Source of the DNA: CAVVYV01 sp963752585
GTDB lineage: Bacteria > Actinomycetota > Thermoleophilia > Solirubrobacterales > 70-9
Assembly (NCBI GenBank): GCA_963752585.1
Contig: CAVVYV010000008.1
Location: 434,001-498,000, forward strand
Direction: 5' to 3'
DNA: 64,000 nt
The notes below the pieces were generated by a model that had not been told where the DNA came from, did no database searches, and was given only the letters and a program-made list of their open reading frames with translations. The position numbers and the translations under genes were made by a program. Below, one piece after another: positions 41,475-51,131 of the stretch; position 1 is the stretch's first letter, and each line of letters opens with the position of its first letter.

Positions 41475-42546
41475 GTCCTGGAGCGCTTCCACCTCGCGGG
41501 CCCGGGCAAGACGATCGAGCGCTCGCTGCTCGAGCTCGCTCACCTCGCCCTGCTTCATCTCCAGCCGGCGGCTGGTCTCGCGCAGCGGGGTCGGCTCGTC
41601 GCCGTTGATCCCGTAGCGGAGCTGGATCACCTTCCGCTCGTCGTCGGGGAGATCCTCGACCGCCCGACGCAGCGTCTCGTCGCGAAGGCTTAGCGCGACC
41701 TCCTCGGAGGGCCCGCTGCGCTCGTCGGGGACCAGCGCTCCGAGCGAGGCCCCGTCCTCCTCGCCCACCGGCCGGTCGAGGCTGGTGACCACCCGGGTGA
41801 GCTCGCGGATCTCCTCCACCTGGGCGGGCTCGAGGTCCGCCTCCTTTGCGATCTCCTCGGTCGGTCGGATCGCGGCCGAGCTTGGCGGCGAGCTCGCGCT
41901 CGGTGCGCATCACCTTGCGCTCGCGCTGGGCGACCTGGTTCGGGACCCTGATCGTCCGCTCCTTCGACTCCAGCGCCCGCTGGATCGCCTGCCTGATCCA
42001 GAAGGTGGCGTAGGTCGAGAACTTGTAGCCCTTTCGCCAATCGAACTTCTCGCTCGCCCGGATCAGCCCCAGGATCCCCTCCTGGATCAGGTCGAGCAGG
42101 TTGAGGTCCTGGCGCATGTAGCGCCGCGCGTTCGAGACCACCAGGCGCAGGTTCGAGTTGATCAGCCGCTCCTTCGCCTCGAGGTCGCCTCGCTCGATCG
42201 CCTTCGCGAGCTCCACCTCCTCCTCCCTGGTGAGCAGCGGGTACTTCCGCAGCTCGTTGAAGAAGAGCTGGAGGGCGTCGGTGGTTTGCACCGCCAGTTC
42301 CTCATTTCGGTACCCGTCCTGCTCGGCGGCGCGGCCGCAGTCGTCCTCGATCGTGAGGCCCGAGGACTCGATCCGCTCGTGGACGAGCTCGGCCTGGTCG
42401 TCGGAGAGGCCCAGGTCCTGGACCAGCGCGTCAACCTCCGAGAGCTCGACGCAGTCGGCCGGGCGGCCGGCCTCGATCAAGGTCGCGACTCGCTCCTCGA
42501 CCGCGGGGTCGAGCTCGACGGTCTGCTCGTTCGTCTCCTCAGCCAT
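41466..42546 (-). CDS. primary-type (group 1/2) RNA polymerase sigma factor (one frameshift)
   Basis: About 360 aa. Region 1.2 is DALQLFFNELRKYPLLTREE. Regions 2.1-2.4 are INSNLRLVVSNARRYM, LLDLIQEGILGLIRASEKFD and KFSTYATFWIRQAIQRAL. Region 3 is TIRVPNQVAQRERKVM. Region 4 is LPDDERKVIQLRYGINGDEP and MKQGEVSELEQRALDRL. ATG 42546 begins MAEETNEQTVEL. One inserted base near 41870. It lacks a long acidic region 1.1, so it is either a short primary sigma or a group-2 (HrdB/SigB-like) paralogue; the -10-recognition helix is essentially that of RpoD proteins. Confidence 0.88.
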
Positions 42547-42678
42547 GATTGTCTCCCTACAGGGTTCCAAACCGGCTCGGCCGGCGCCTGGCCGCCGGTG
42601 CCGGTTCGTTAGTGTCCCCCGGCCCGCTCAGGCGATCCGTTGACGGATCGGGCGGGGGTATGGACGACAGGAGGTCCG

Positions 42679-45031
42679 TTGAGAGCGCTCGCATCGTTCG
42701 TCGCCGGTCGCCGCACCAAGTGGGTGGTGCTGGTCGTCTGGATCATCGCGGTGGTCGCGTGATGCAGCCGCTCGGCTCGAAGCTCTCTGACGAGACCACC
42801 GACGACACCGAGTCGTTCCTGCCCGACAGCGCCGAGTCGACCGAGGTCGTGCGGACCCTCGACGAGGAGTTCGCGAGCGGGGAGACCACGCAGGGGATCA
42901 TCGTCTACAGGCACGAGGGCGGGCTGACGCCGCCGACAAGCAGAGGATCAGCGAGGACGCGGAGAAGATCCAGAGCGCTCCCGACGACGAGATCCCTCTC
43001 AGCCCCGAGAGGGAGCCGCAGATCCCGTTCCAGCCCGGACTCGCCACCCGGCCTGGTCTCCGAGGACGGCGAGGTCGCCTACACGGTCCTCACCGTTCCC
43101 ACCGACGACGACTTCGAGAAGCAGGGCGAAGGGGCATGGCCGCTCGCGACATCATCGAGGAGGAGCCAGCCGACGACGGCATGCAGGGCCTGCTGACCGG
43201 CGATCTCGGCTTCGGCGCCGACGCTCGACGAGGTCTTCAGCGAATCGACACCACGCTCCTGTTCGCGACCGTGATCCTCGTCCTGGTCCTGCTCGGGGCG
43301 ATCTATCGCGCGGTCCTGGTCGCGCTCACGCCCGCTGATCGTCGTCTTCTTCGCCTACACGGTCGCCTCAGCGCTTCATCTACCTGCTCGCAAAGGGGGG
43401 CGCAGACCGTCTCCTCCAACAGCACCAGCATCCTGATCGTGCTCATGTTCGGGGTGGGGACCGACTATTGCCTCTTATTCGTCTCCCGATACCGCGAGGA
43501 GCTGCACCGACTCGAGGACAAGCACGACGCGATGGCGCAGCGCCCTGCGCCGCTCGGGGCCGGCGATCCTCGCCGAGCGGGCTCACCGTGACGCTGGCGA
43601 TGCTGGTCCTGCGGCTCGCCGACAGCGGCAACGTCAGCTCCCTCGGCCCGGTCGCCGCGATCGGAGTCTTCCGGCGATGCTCGCCGGGCTCACCCTGCTG
43701 CCCGCGCTGCTGACGATCTTCGGCAGGGCCGGGTTCTGGCCGCGACGGGGCACGGTCGCCTACGACCCCGAGCACGCCGCCGAGGCTCGGCCGCGGCGTC
43801 TGGCGCCGGGTCGGCGACAGGGTGCTCGCCCGTCCAGCTGCCGGCGCTGCTGATCACCGTCGCCGTCTTCGCCGCGGGCGCGCTGGGCCTGCTCGCCTAC
43901 AAGGTCGACTACTCGACCACCACCTTCTTCAAGAAGGACGGTGGACAGCGTCGACGGGCTTCGAGGTCCTTGAGGGAGGCGTTCCCGGCGGGCACCCTGG
44001 CGCCGAGCACAGTGCTGGTCCGAAGCGCGACGATGGGCCGATCGCCCCGGCCGACCTCGGCAGAGCGGTGCTGGCGCTCGGAGCAGGTGGAGGGCGTCGC
44101 GAGCGCTACTCCCACCGGGCTCACCTCGAAGGACGGCATGCTCGCCTCGATCGACGTCGTGCTCGAAGGCGACCCGCTGGAGAAGTCGTCCCTCGACATC
44201 ATCCCCGAGGCTCCGGGACGCGGTGGATGAGCTCGGCCCGGGGCTGACCGCCCTCGTCGGCGGCCCACCGCGATCAACTACGACTTCGACAAGGCCACCC
44301 AGGAGGACTTCCGTCTGATCGCCCCGCTGGCGCTGCTGGTGATCGCGATCATCCTCGCGGTCCTGCTGCGGGCGCTGGTCGCGCCGCTGGTCCTGATCGC
44401 CAGCGTGATGCTCTCCTTCCTCTGCACGCTTGGGATCTCGATCCTGTTCATCCGCTACGTCGTCGGCGACGCCGGCCTCGACGCCTCGATCCCCACCTTC
44501 GCCTTCATCTTCCTGGTCTCGCTGGGGATCGACTACACGATCTTCCTGATGGCGAGGGTGCGCGAGGAGGCGCGCCAGCACGGCACGCGTGAGGGGATGC
44601 TGCGCGCGCTCGCCGCGACCGGCCCGGTGATCACCAGCGCCGGGATCATCCTCGCCGGCACCTTCTCGGTGCTGATGACCCTGCCGGTCACCTTCACCTT
44701 CGACCTCGGCTTCATGGTCGCGGTCGGCATCCTCCTCGACACCTTCATCGTCCGCACGATCATGGTCCCCGCGGCCGTCGAGCTGCTCGGCGACAAGGTG
44801 TGGTGGCCGTCCACTCCGGAGGCCGGCGGCGCCCTCCGCGAGGAGACGGGCGAGCAGCCCGCGGTCGAGCCCGCTCGCCCAGCCTTCAGCGCCGCACGTC
44901 AGCGGCCCTTCCAGCGCGGGGCCCGCTTCTCGGCGAACGCCCTGATCCCCTCGCGGAAGTCCTCCGAGGCGAAGCAGGACCGGCGCAGCTCGATCAATTC
45001 CTTCTCCTCCGCCTCGGTCAGCCGGGAGTAG
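42679..45031 (+). CDS. MmpL/RND-type membrane transporter (many frameshifts)
   Basis: Proton-driven exporter of lipids or hydrophobic compounds. TTG 42679 follows CAGGAGGTCC and gives LRALASFVAGRRTKWVVLVV. The first extracytoplasmic loop begins GSKLSDETTDDTESFLPDSA. The first membrane domain includes LIVLMFGVGTDYCLLFVSRY. The second includes FAFIFLVSLGIDYTIFLMAR and TFTFDLGFMVAVGILLDTFI. At least eight frame changes up to about 44300. The readable last frame runs to 45031, and another would end at 44945. Either way the tail overlaps the convergent crotonase gene, so the true stop may be masked by an indel. Confidence 0.78.
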
Positions 45032-45706
45032 GAGTTGAGGGTGTCGATCGCGTGCTTGTTGCCCTTCATCGAGAGCGGCGCGTTGGCGGCGATCTCCGCC
45101 GCGAGCTCGATCGAGGCGCTCTCGAGCTCGTCGTCGCCGACGACCTCGTGGACGAGGCCGATCCGCTCGGCGCGCTCGGCGGGGAGATTCCGCCCGGTGA
45201 GGAAGAGCTCCTTGGTCCGGGGGACCCCGATCGCGTCGATGAAGCGCTGGAGCCCGGTGTGGCCGTAGATCAGCCCCAGCTTCGCCGGCGGCATCCCGAG
45301 CTTGGCGCTCGCGGCGCAGATCCGCAGGTCGCAGGCGAGGGTGAGCTCGAGGCCGCCTCCGAGGGCGTGGCCGTTGATCGCCGCGACCACCGGCCAGGGA
45401 TGGTTCGCCACCGCCTCCAGCGCCGCGTGGAAGGGATGGGCGACCAGGGCCTCGGCGTCGCGCTCGAAGCTCTCCGCCGGGATCGCCGCGATGTCATAGC
45501 CGGCCGAGAACGCCTTGCCGGCGCCGGTGATCAGCACGCAGCGGACCTCGATCCCGCGGTCGAGCGCGCGGCATCGCCTCGGCGATCGCGTCGAGCAACG
45601 TCGTGGTCGAGCGCGTTCCGCGCCTCCGGCCGCGAGAGGGTCAGCCGGGCGACCGCCTCCGCCGGCTCGTCGAGCCGAAGCTTTCCGCCGGCCAGCTCCT
45701 CGCTCA
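44899..45706 (-). CDS. enoyl-CoA hydratase/isomerase family protein (frameshifted near N-terminus)
   Basis: Crotonase-fold enzyme acting on acyl-CoA. AGKAFSAGYDIAAIP carries the first oxyanion-hole segment. VVAAINGHALGGGLELTLAC carries the second plus the catalytic Glu region, and GMPPAKLGLIYGHTGLQRF follows. ATG 45706 starts MSEELAGGKLRLDEPAEA; frame changes near 45595 and 45575 restore LTLSRPEARNALDHD and RALDRGIEVRCVLITG. About 266 aa. It sits 14 nt after a biotinyl-domain gene on the same strand. Confidence 0.85.
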
Positions 45707-45719
45707 TCGATCCCCGCCG

Positions 45720-45932
45720 CTACTCGAGGACGACCAGGACGTCGCCCTCGGACACCGACTGGCCCTCCTCGCAGCGGATCTCGGCCACCTTCCCGGGGTC
45801 CTCCGCCTCGACCGGCATCTCCATCTTCATCGACTCGAGGATCACGACCGTGTCGCCCTCGTCGACCTGGTCGCCGACGGCGACCTCGATCTTCCAGACG
45901 GTGCCGGTGATGTGCGCCTCCACGTCTGCCAC
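45720..45932 (-). CDS. biotinyl/lipoyl-domain carrier protein
   Basis: 70 aa, a single swinging domain. VVILESMKMEMPVEAE holds the biotinylation signature (MKM). GTVWKIEVAVGDQVDEGD and GQSVSEGDVLVVLE are the flanking strands. This is probably the BCCP-like carrier of a biotin-dependent acyl-CoA carboxylase; the carboxylase subunits are not in the window. GTG 45932 gives MADVEAHITGTVW. It is followed by the crotonase gene and is divergent from glpK with 53 nt between. Confidence 0.88.
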   Translation of the reverse strand: MADVEAHITGTVWKIEVAVGDQVDEGDTVVILESMKMEMPVEAEDPGKVAEIRCEEGQSVSEGDVLVVLE

Positions 45933-45985
45933 GGCCGGGGACCATATCCGGCCCCGAACCCGGAGCCGGATAGCCTCCGCGGCCG

Positions 45986-47462
45986 ATGATCCTGGCGATC
46001 GACCAGGGGACCACGGGGACCACCTGCATCGTCTTCGACGAGCGGGGGCGCCCCCGCGGCCGCGCCTACAGCGAGTTTCGCCAGCACTTCCCCCAGCCCG
46101 GCTGGGTCGAGCACGACGCCGCCGAGATCTGGGAGGTGACCCGCAAGGTCGCGGTCGGGGCGCTCTCGGACGCCGGGGTCCAGGGCTCGGACCTGAGTGG
46201 GATCGGGATCACCAACCAGCGCGAGACGGTGGTCGCCTGGGACCCGGGGACCGGGCGAGCCCGTCCATCGCGCCCTGGTCTGGCAGGACCGCCGCACGGC
46301 CCGGCGCTGCGACGAGCTCCGCGAGCAGGGCCACGAGCGCCTGGTCCGCGAGCGCACCGGCCTCGTCATCGACCCCTATTTCTCCGGCACCAAGATCGAG
46401 TGGCTGCTCCGCAACGCCGAGCTTCCCGAGGGCACCGTGTTCGGGACGATCGACTCCTGGATCGTCTTCAAGCTCACCGGGCGCCACCTCACCGACTACT
46501 CGAACGCCTCGCGGACCCTGCTCTTCGACATCCGCAAGCTCGCCTGGGACCCGGAGCTGTGCGAGCTGCTCGGCGTCGATTCGAGGAGCCTGCCCGAGCC
46601 GGCTCCCTCGTCCGAGGTCTACGGGACCACCGCCGAGTTCGGCGGCGAGGTGCCGGTGGCGGGGATCGCCGGCGATCAGCAGGCGGCGCTGTTCGGGCAG
46701 GCGTGCCATTCGCACGGGGAGGCGAAGAACACCTACGGCACCGGCAGCTTCGTCCTCCTCAACACCGGCGCCCAACCCGCCGATCCGACCGAGGGCCTGC
46801 TGACCACGGTCGCCTGGGGCCTCGGTGGGGAGGTCAGCTACGCGCTCGAGGCCGCCGTCTTCGTCACCGGCGCCGCGGTCCAGTGGCTTCGCGACGAGCT
46901 CGAGGTGATCTCCGAGGCCGGCGAGACGGCCGCGCTCGCCGCCTCGCTCGACTCGAACGACGGCGTCTACTTCGTCCCCGCGCTCACCGGCCTCGGCTCG
47001 CCCCACTGGGACCCGTACGCGCGCGGCACGATCGTCGGCCTCACTCGGGGATCCGGCCGCGCACACCTCGCCCGGGCTGCCCTGGAGTCGATCGCCTACC
47101 AGACGGTTGACGCGGTTCGCGCCCAGGAGGCCGCCTCGGGCGAGAGCCTGCCGTCGCTGAAGGCCGACGGTGGCGCGGTCGCCAACGGGTGGCTGATGCA
47201 GTTCCAGGCCGACGTGCTCGGGGTGCCGGTGATCGTGCCGAGGATCGCCGAGACCACCGCGCTCGGTGCCGCCTACCTGGCGGGGGTGGCCACCGGCCTC
47301 TGGGAGCTCCGGCAGGTGCGGGAGATGTGGGCGGAGGCGGCGCGCTACGAGCCTCGGATGGAGGAGTCCCTGCGGGCCGAGCTCCTCGGCCGCTGGCACG
47401 ATGCGGTCGAGCGCTCCCGCGGCTGGGCGCGGGAGTCGCGGGGAGGCCTGATCGGGGGCTGA
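45986..47462 (+). CDS. glpK: glycerol kinase (one frameshift)
   Basis: Phosphorylates glycerol to glycerol 3-phosphate. N-terminal phosphate loop MILAIDQGTTGTTCIVFDE. GIGITNQRETVVAWD precedes one inserted base near 46255, after which GEPVHRALVWQDRRTARRCD continues. TGLVIDPYFSGTKIEWLL, DYSNASRTLLFDIR, GIAGDQQAALFGQAC and NTYGTGSFVLLNTG are diagnostic, and KADGGAVANGWLMQFQAD is the C-terminal ATP site. About 491 aa. The acyltransferase gene next to it could use the product for phospholipid synthesis. Confidence 0.93.
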
Positions 47463-47545
47463 TCCGGCGCGTAACCGGCGCCGCAGAATCGGGTAGGAAT
47501 CAGCAAGTGCCCGCATGACGCGGGCAGCTGTGCATCTGTAGATCG

Positions 47546-48347
47546 ATGGCCGACGTGAACCCCAAGGACATGAAGCCGCAGGTCTACAAGGACCCGCGGC
47601 CGGCGGAGATGTTCACCCGCTTCCACGAGAGCGCCCGCCGCGGCGTCGGCTGGGCCTACGACTTCTGCCGGGTGATCCTCACCCTGCCGACGATCCTGAT
47701 CTATCAGGGCGCGGGCGATCCGGGTGGAGAACGTGCCGAGGTCCGGCCCGGTGATCCTGACCCCCAACCACTTCAGCCAGTGGGACCACTTCTTCGCCGC
47801 GGTCTATCTGCCGCCGCAAGGTCCAGTTCATGGCCAAGTCGCAGCTCTTCACCAACCCGTTCATCAAGTTCATCTTCTACCGGGGCGGGGCGTTCCCGGT
47901 CCGCCGTGGCTACAACGACCAGGAGGCGTTCAAGACCGCCGAGACGATCCTCGGGCGCGGCGGCACCGTGCTCATGTACGCGGAGGGGGGCCGTTCGCGC
48001 ACCGGCGATCTCGGCGAGCCGAAGCGCGGGGTCGGCAAGCTCGCGCTCGAGTCCGGGGCGCCGGTCGTGCCGGTCGCGATCCACGGCTCGGCCCACGTGC
48101 GCGGCTGGCGGCGGCTCCGCTTCCCCAAGGTGACGATCCAGTTCGGCGAGCCGATGGCCTTCCCGGTCAAGGAGGACCCGAGCCGGGACGAGCAGCAGCA
48201 GGTCGCCAACCAGGTCTTCGACCAGGTCCGGGCGATGTACGTGGCCCTGGAGGAGAAGGGCCGACGCGGCGTCCTCCGCTCCCTTCGCGAGGGCCTGCCG
48301 GCGACCTCCCCGAGCCGGACGCCGCCGACGTGCGCGGCCGCGGCTGA
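47546..48347 (+). CDS. 1-acyl-glycerol-3-phosphate acyltransferase (PlsC-like; frameshifted)
   Basis: Transfers an acyl chain to lysophosphatidate or a related acceptor. Catalytic HxxxxD is in LTPNHFSQWDHFFAA. The GAFPVRRG block binds the glycerol phosphate, and MYAEGGRSRTGDLGEPKRG is the EGxRS motif, followed by VVPVAIHGSAHVRGW. ATG 47546 begins MADVNPKDMKPQVYK. The frame changes near 47712, 47817 and about 48305; the last restores the probable native end PEPDAADVRGRG. About 265 aa. It lies 83 nt downstream of glpK on the same strand. Confidence 0.85.
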
Positions 48348-48375
48348 TGCGAGGGGCCGCGTAAGCGCACCCGAT

Positions 48376-49285
48376 TTATTCCTCGTAGCGGGGCTCGAGC
48401 TTGGCGAAGAACTCGGGGTCGTGCCCTGGGACGACCAGGGCGTAGGGATAGGCCTCCCGGTACTGCTGGAGCTCGTCGCAGCGAGCGGCGCCAGTTGTGC
48501 TCGTCAGCCAGCATCAGCGGCTCGGTCTCGCCCTGTAACTGCCGCCAGTCATAGGCGGCGTCGCCGACGACGACGAAATCGCGTCGCGGCAGACGGAGGA
48601 TCAGCGAGAGGTGGCCGGCGCTGTGGCCGGGGGTGAAGGCGAGCCGGACCGATCCGTCGGCGAAGAGGTCGAAGGTCCGGCCGAACGGGCCGTACGACTC
48701 GATCAGCTCCCCGTCGAAGTCGATCGTGCTGAAGTCGAAGGCGAAGTCGTAGTGGGCGTGGCGGTAGCCGTGAAAGCGGTCTCCCGACCCCGTCGTCGCC
48801 GCGGTCCACTCCTGGCTGCTGAGGACGAAGATCGAATCCGGGAAGGCCGAGATCGCCGAGGCGTGGCCTTCGTGGAGGTGGGTGAGGACGACCACGGCGA
48901 CGTCAGCGGGCGCGATCCCTCGCTCTCGCAGCTGCGAGACCACGTCCCCGCCCTCCTCGAGGCGGTAGTGCCGGCTCGAGAACCGCCCGAGGTTGTCGCG
49001 GGGATTGCTCGCCACCGAGGGGTGGAGGCCGGTGTCGACCAGGATCGGGCCGATCCCCGGGTGGTGGACCAGATAGGCGGGCACAGGGACGACCGCCCAG
49101 GTGTCGGGGGAGGACCCGAAGCCGAGCGCGCGGAGCCGCGCGAGCGGCCCCCGACCGCTGCGGGCGAAGAAGCTCTCCGGCCAGAGAGCCTCGCCGGCGT
49201 GGAGCGGCTCGACCACCACCGAGGCGCCCTCGACCCCGCCCGCCAGCGGCTCCTCGAGCGGAATTGCCTCCGCCTTCACGCTCAC
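48376..49285 (-). CDS. metallo-beta-lactamase-fold hydrolase (lactonase-like; one frameshift)
   Basis: About 302 aa, resembling the N-acyl-homoserine-lactonase branch: PAYLVHHPGIGPILVDTGLH, then the metal motif VLTHLHEGHASAIS, then FTPGHSAGHLSLIL (third His), VVGDAAYDW (bridging Asp) and, after a frame change near 48495, ALVVPGHDPEFFAKLEPRYE. The first motif reads HLHEGH, so the Asp of the usual HxHxDH is Gly here. Substrate unknown. ATG/GTG 49285 gives MSVKAEAIPLEEP. Divergent from the SDR gene. Confidence 0.8.
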
Positions 49286-49350
49286 ACGCGGCAGCGTAGA
49301 CGCGCGAGCGGACCGCGTCGGGCGGCTTCCTGCTCATATGCTCATCGCGC

Positions 49351-50206
49351 ATGGCTGAGTCCGCGAGCTCGCGAATCTTCGCGCCCGGACTGCTGGAGGG
49401 GAAGATCTGCGCGGTCTCCGGCGCCGGGACCGGGCTCGGGCGGGCGACCGCGGCGGAGCTGGCGCGGCTGGGGGCGACGGTGGTCGGCTGCGGGCGGCGG
49501 ACCGAGCCGCTCGAGGAGATGGCGTCCGAGATCCGCGCCGGCGGCGGGAAAGGCCGAGTTCGAGGCGGTGGACATCCGCGAGGCCGAGGCGGTGGACGGC
49601 TTCATCGACGGGATCCTCGAGCGCCACGGCCGGCTCGACCTGCTGGTCAACAACGCCGGCGGCCAGTTCCTCAGCCCCGCGGAGGCGATCACGCCGAAGG
49701 GCTTTCGAACGGTGATCGAGCTCAACGTGCAGGGCACCTGGCAGATGACCCACGCGGCCGCCACCAAGGCCTTCATCCCCCAGGAGGAGGGGAAGGTCGT
49801 CAGCCTCACGGTCTCGCCCCACAGCGGGTTCCCCGGGATGGTCCACACCGGCGCCGCCAGGGCGGCGGTCGAGAACATGATGCGCACCCTCTCGGTGGAG
49901 TGGGCCCGCTTCGGGATCAGGGCGGTGGCGATCGCCGTCGGCCAGTTCGACACCGAGACCCTTCGGACCAAGTACCCGAAGGCGGTGGTGGAGAACGTCG
50001 CCGGCACCGTGCCCCTCGGCCGGCTCGGCACCGAGGAGGAGATGGCGTGGCTGATCGCCTTCCTCGCCTCGCCCGCCGGGGACTTCTTCTCCGGCTGCGT
50101 CCTCACCATCGACGGCGCCCGCGACAACTGGTTCGGAAGCTGGCCCCCGGGAGGCGCCACGGGGGAGGGCGGCGAGCCGCTCGCCGAGGAGCGGCGCCCT
50201 GACTAA
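49351..50206 (+). CDS. SDR family oxidoreductase, dienoyl-CoA-reductase-like (one frameshift)
   Basis: Rossmann cofactor motif VSGAGTGLGRATAAELARLG and LLVNNAGGQF. The catalytic region is SPHSGFPGMVHTGAARAAVE: the usual YxxxK is absent, as in the 2,4-dienoyl-CoA reductase/enoyl reductase-like SDR branch that uses other residues. The C-terminal block LIAFLASPAGDFFSGCVLTI is SDR-typical. ATG 49351. One inserted base near 49555 (GGG then KAEFEAVDIREAE). About 284 aa. A role in unsaturated acyl-CoA reduction is inference. Confidence 0.8.
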
Positions 50207-50244
50207 ACGGGTCGCTCCTCGCCTACTGCTCGGAGCGCCCTCGC

Positions 50245-51080
50245 TCACGAGTACATCCCGGTGAACTGGCCGCCGGTGACGTTGATCACCTGGCCGTGGA
50301 CAAGTTGGAGAGGGGGGAGCAGAGGAAGAGCACCGGGCCGACCGCGTCCTCGGGCGTCGCGGGACGGCCGAGGGGGATCGTCAGCCTCGCCATCTGGCGG
50401 AGCTGCTCGGGGATCCCGAGGGGAACCTCCTCGTCGCTCTCGCCCGCCGCCTCGATCGTCTCGCCCTTCTCCTTCGCCTGGGTGAGCCGGGTCTCGACGA
50501 AGCCGAAGGCGACCGCGTTGCAGTTGATCTTGAACGAGCCCCACTCCTTCGCGATCGTCTTGGTGAGGCCGGTGACGCCGGCCTTCGCCGACGAGTAGTT
50601 GGCCTGGCCGGCGTTGCCCATCGTCCCCGAGATCGAGGTGACGTTGAGGATCTTCCGGAAGTACTCCTCGCCGGACTCCGCCTCCTTCTTCGCCGCCTCG
50701 CGCCAGGAGGGGGCGAGCGCCCGGATCACCCGGAAGGGGACGATCGTGTGGATGTCGAGCATCGCCTGGAACTGCTCGTCGCTCATCTTGTGGACGACGC
50801 CGTCCCAGGTGTAGCCGGCGTTGTTGACGACGATGTCGATCTTGCCGAAGGCGTCGATCGCCGCCTTCACCATGTCGTCCGGGGTGTCGGTCTTGGTCAG
50901 GTCGCCGGCGAAGACGGCTGTCTCGCCGTCGATCTCCTTCGAGGCCTGCTCGGCGACGTCGCCGTCGAGGTCGTTGATCAGCACCTGCGCCCCCTCGCTG
51001 CAGAACAGCTCCGCCGCGGCCCGGCCGATGCCCCGCGCCGAGCCGGTGATGATCGCGCTCTTTCCGTCCAGCAGTCCCAA
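50245..51080 (-). CDS. SDR oxidoreductase, 3-oxoacyl-ACP reductase-like (one frameshift)
   Basis: FabG/17-beta-HSD-type SDR. Cofactor loop IITGSARGIGRAAAELFCSE, NNAGYTWDGV, catalytic Ser in NVTSISGTMGNAG, and YxxxK in QANYSSAKAGVTGLTKTIA. The frame changes near 50300; the native C-terminus is QVINVTGGQFTGMYS, the usual GGxx.. end. ATG 51080 begins MGLLDGKSAIITG. About 277 aa; longer than FabG owing to an insertion around EKGETIEAAGESDEEVPLGI. Likely acyl-chain reduction or a related step. Confidence 0.85.
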
Positions 51081-51131
51081 GTCGGTCGCCTCCTTTTGAT
51101 CAAGGGTCGAGCGGCCGGATTCTTACGGTTT

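Noticed and set aside
49851..49900. Inactivated SDR because the YxxxK motif is missing
   Set aside because: The HxGAARAxVEN pattern is usual for the dienoyl-CoA-reductase-like SDR branch, so loss of YxxxK is not evidence of inactivation.
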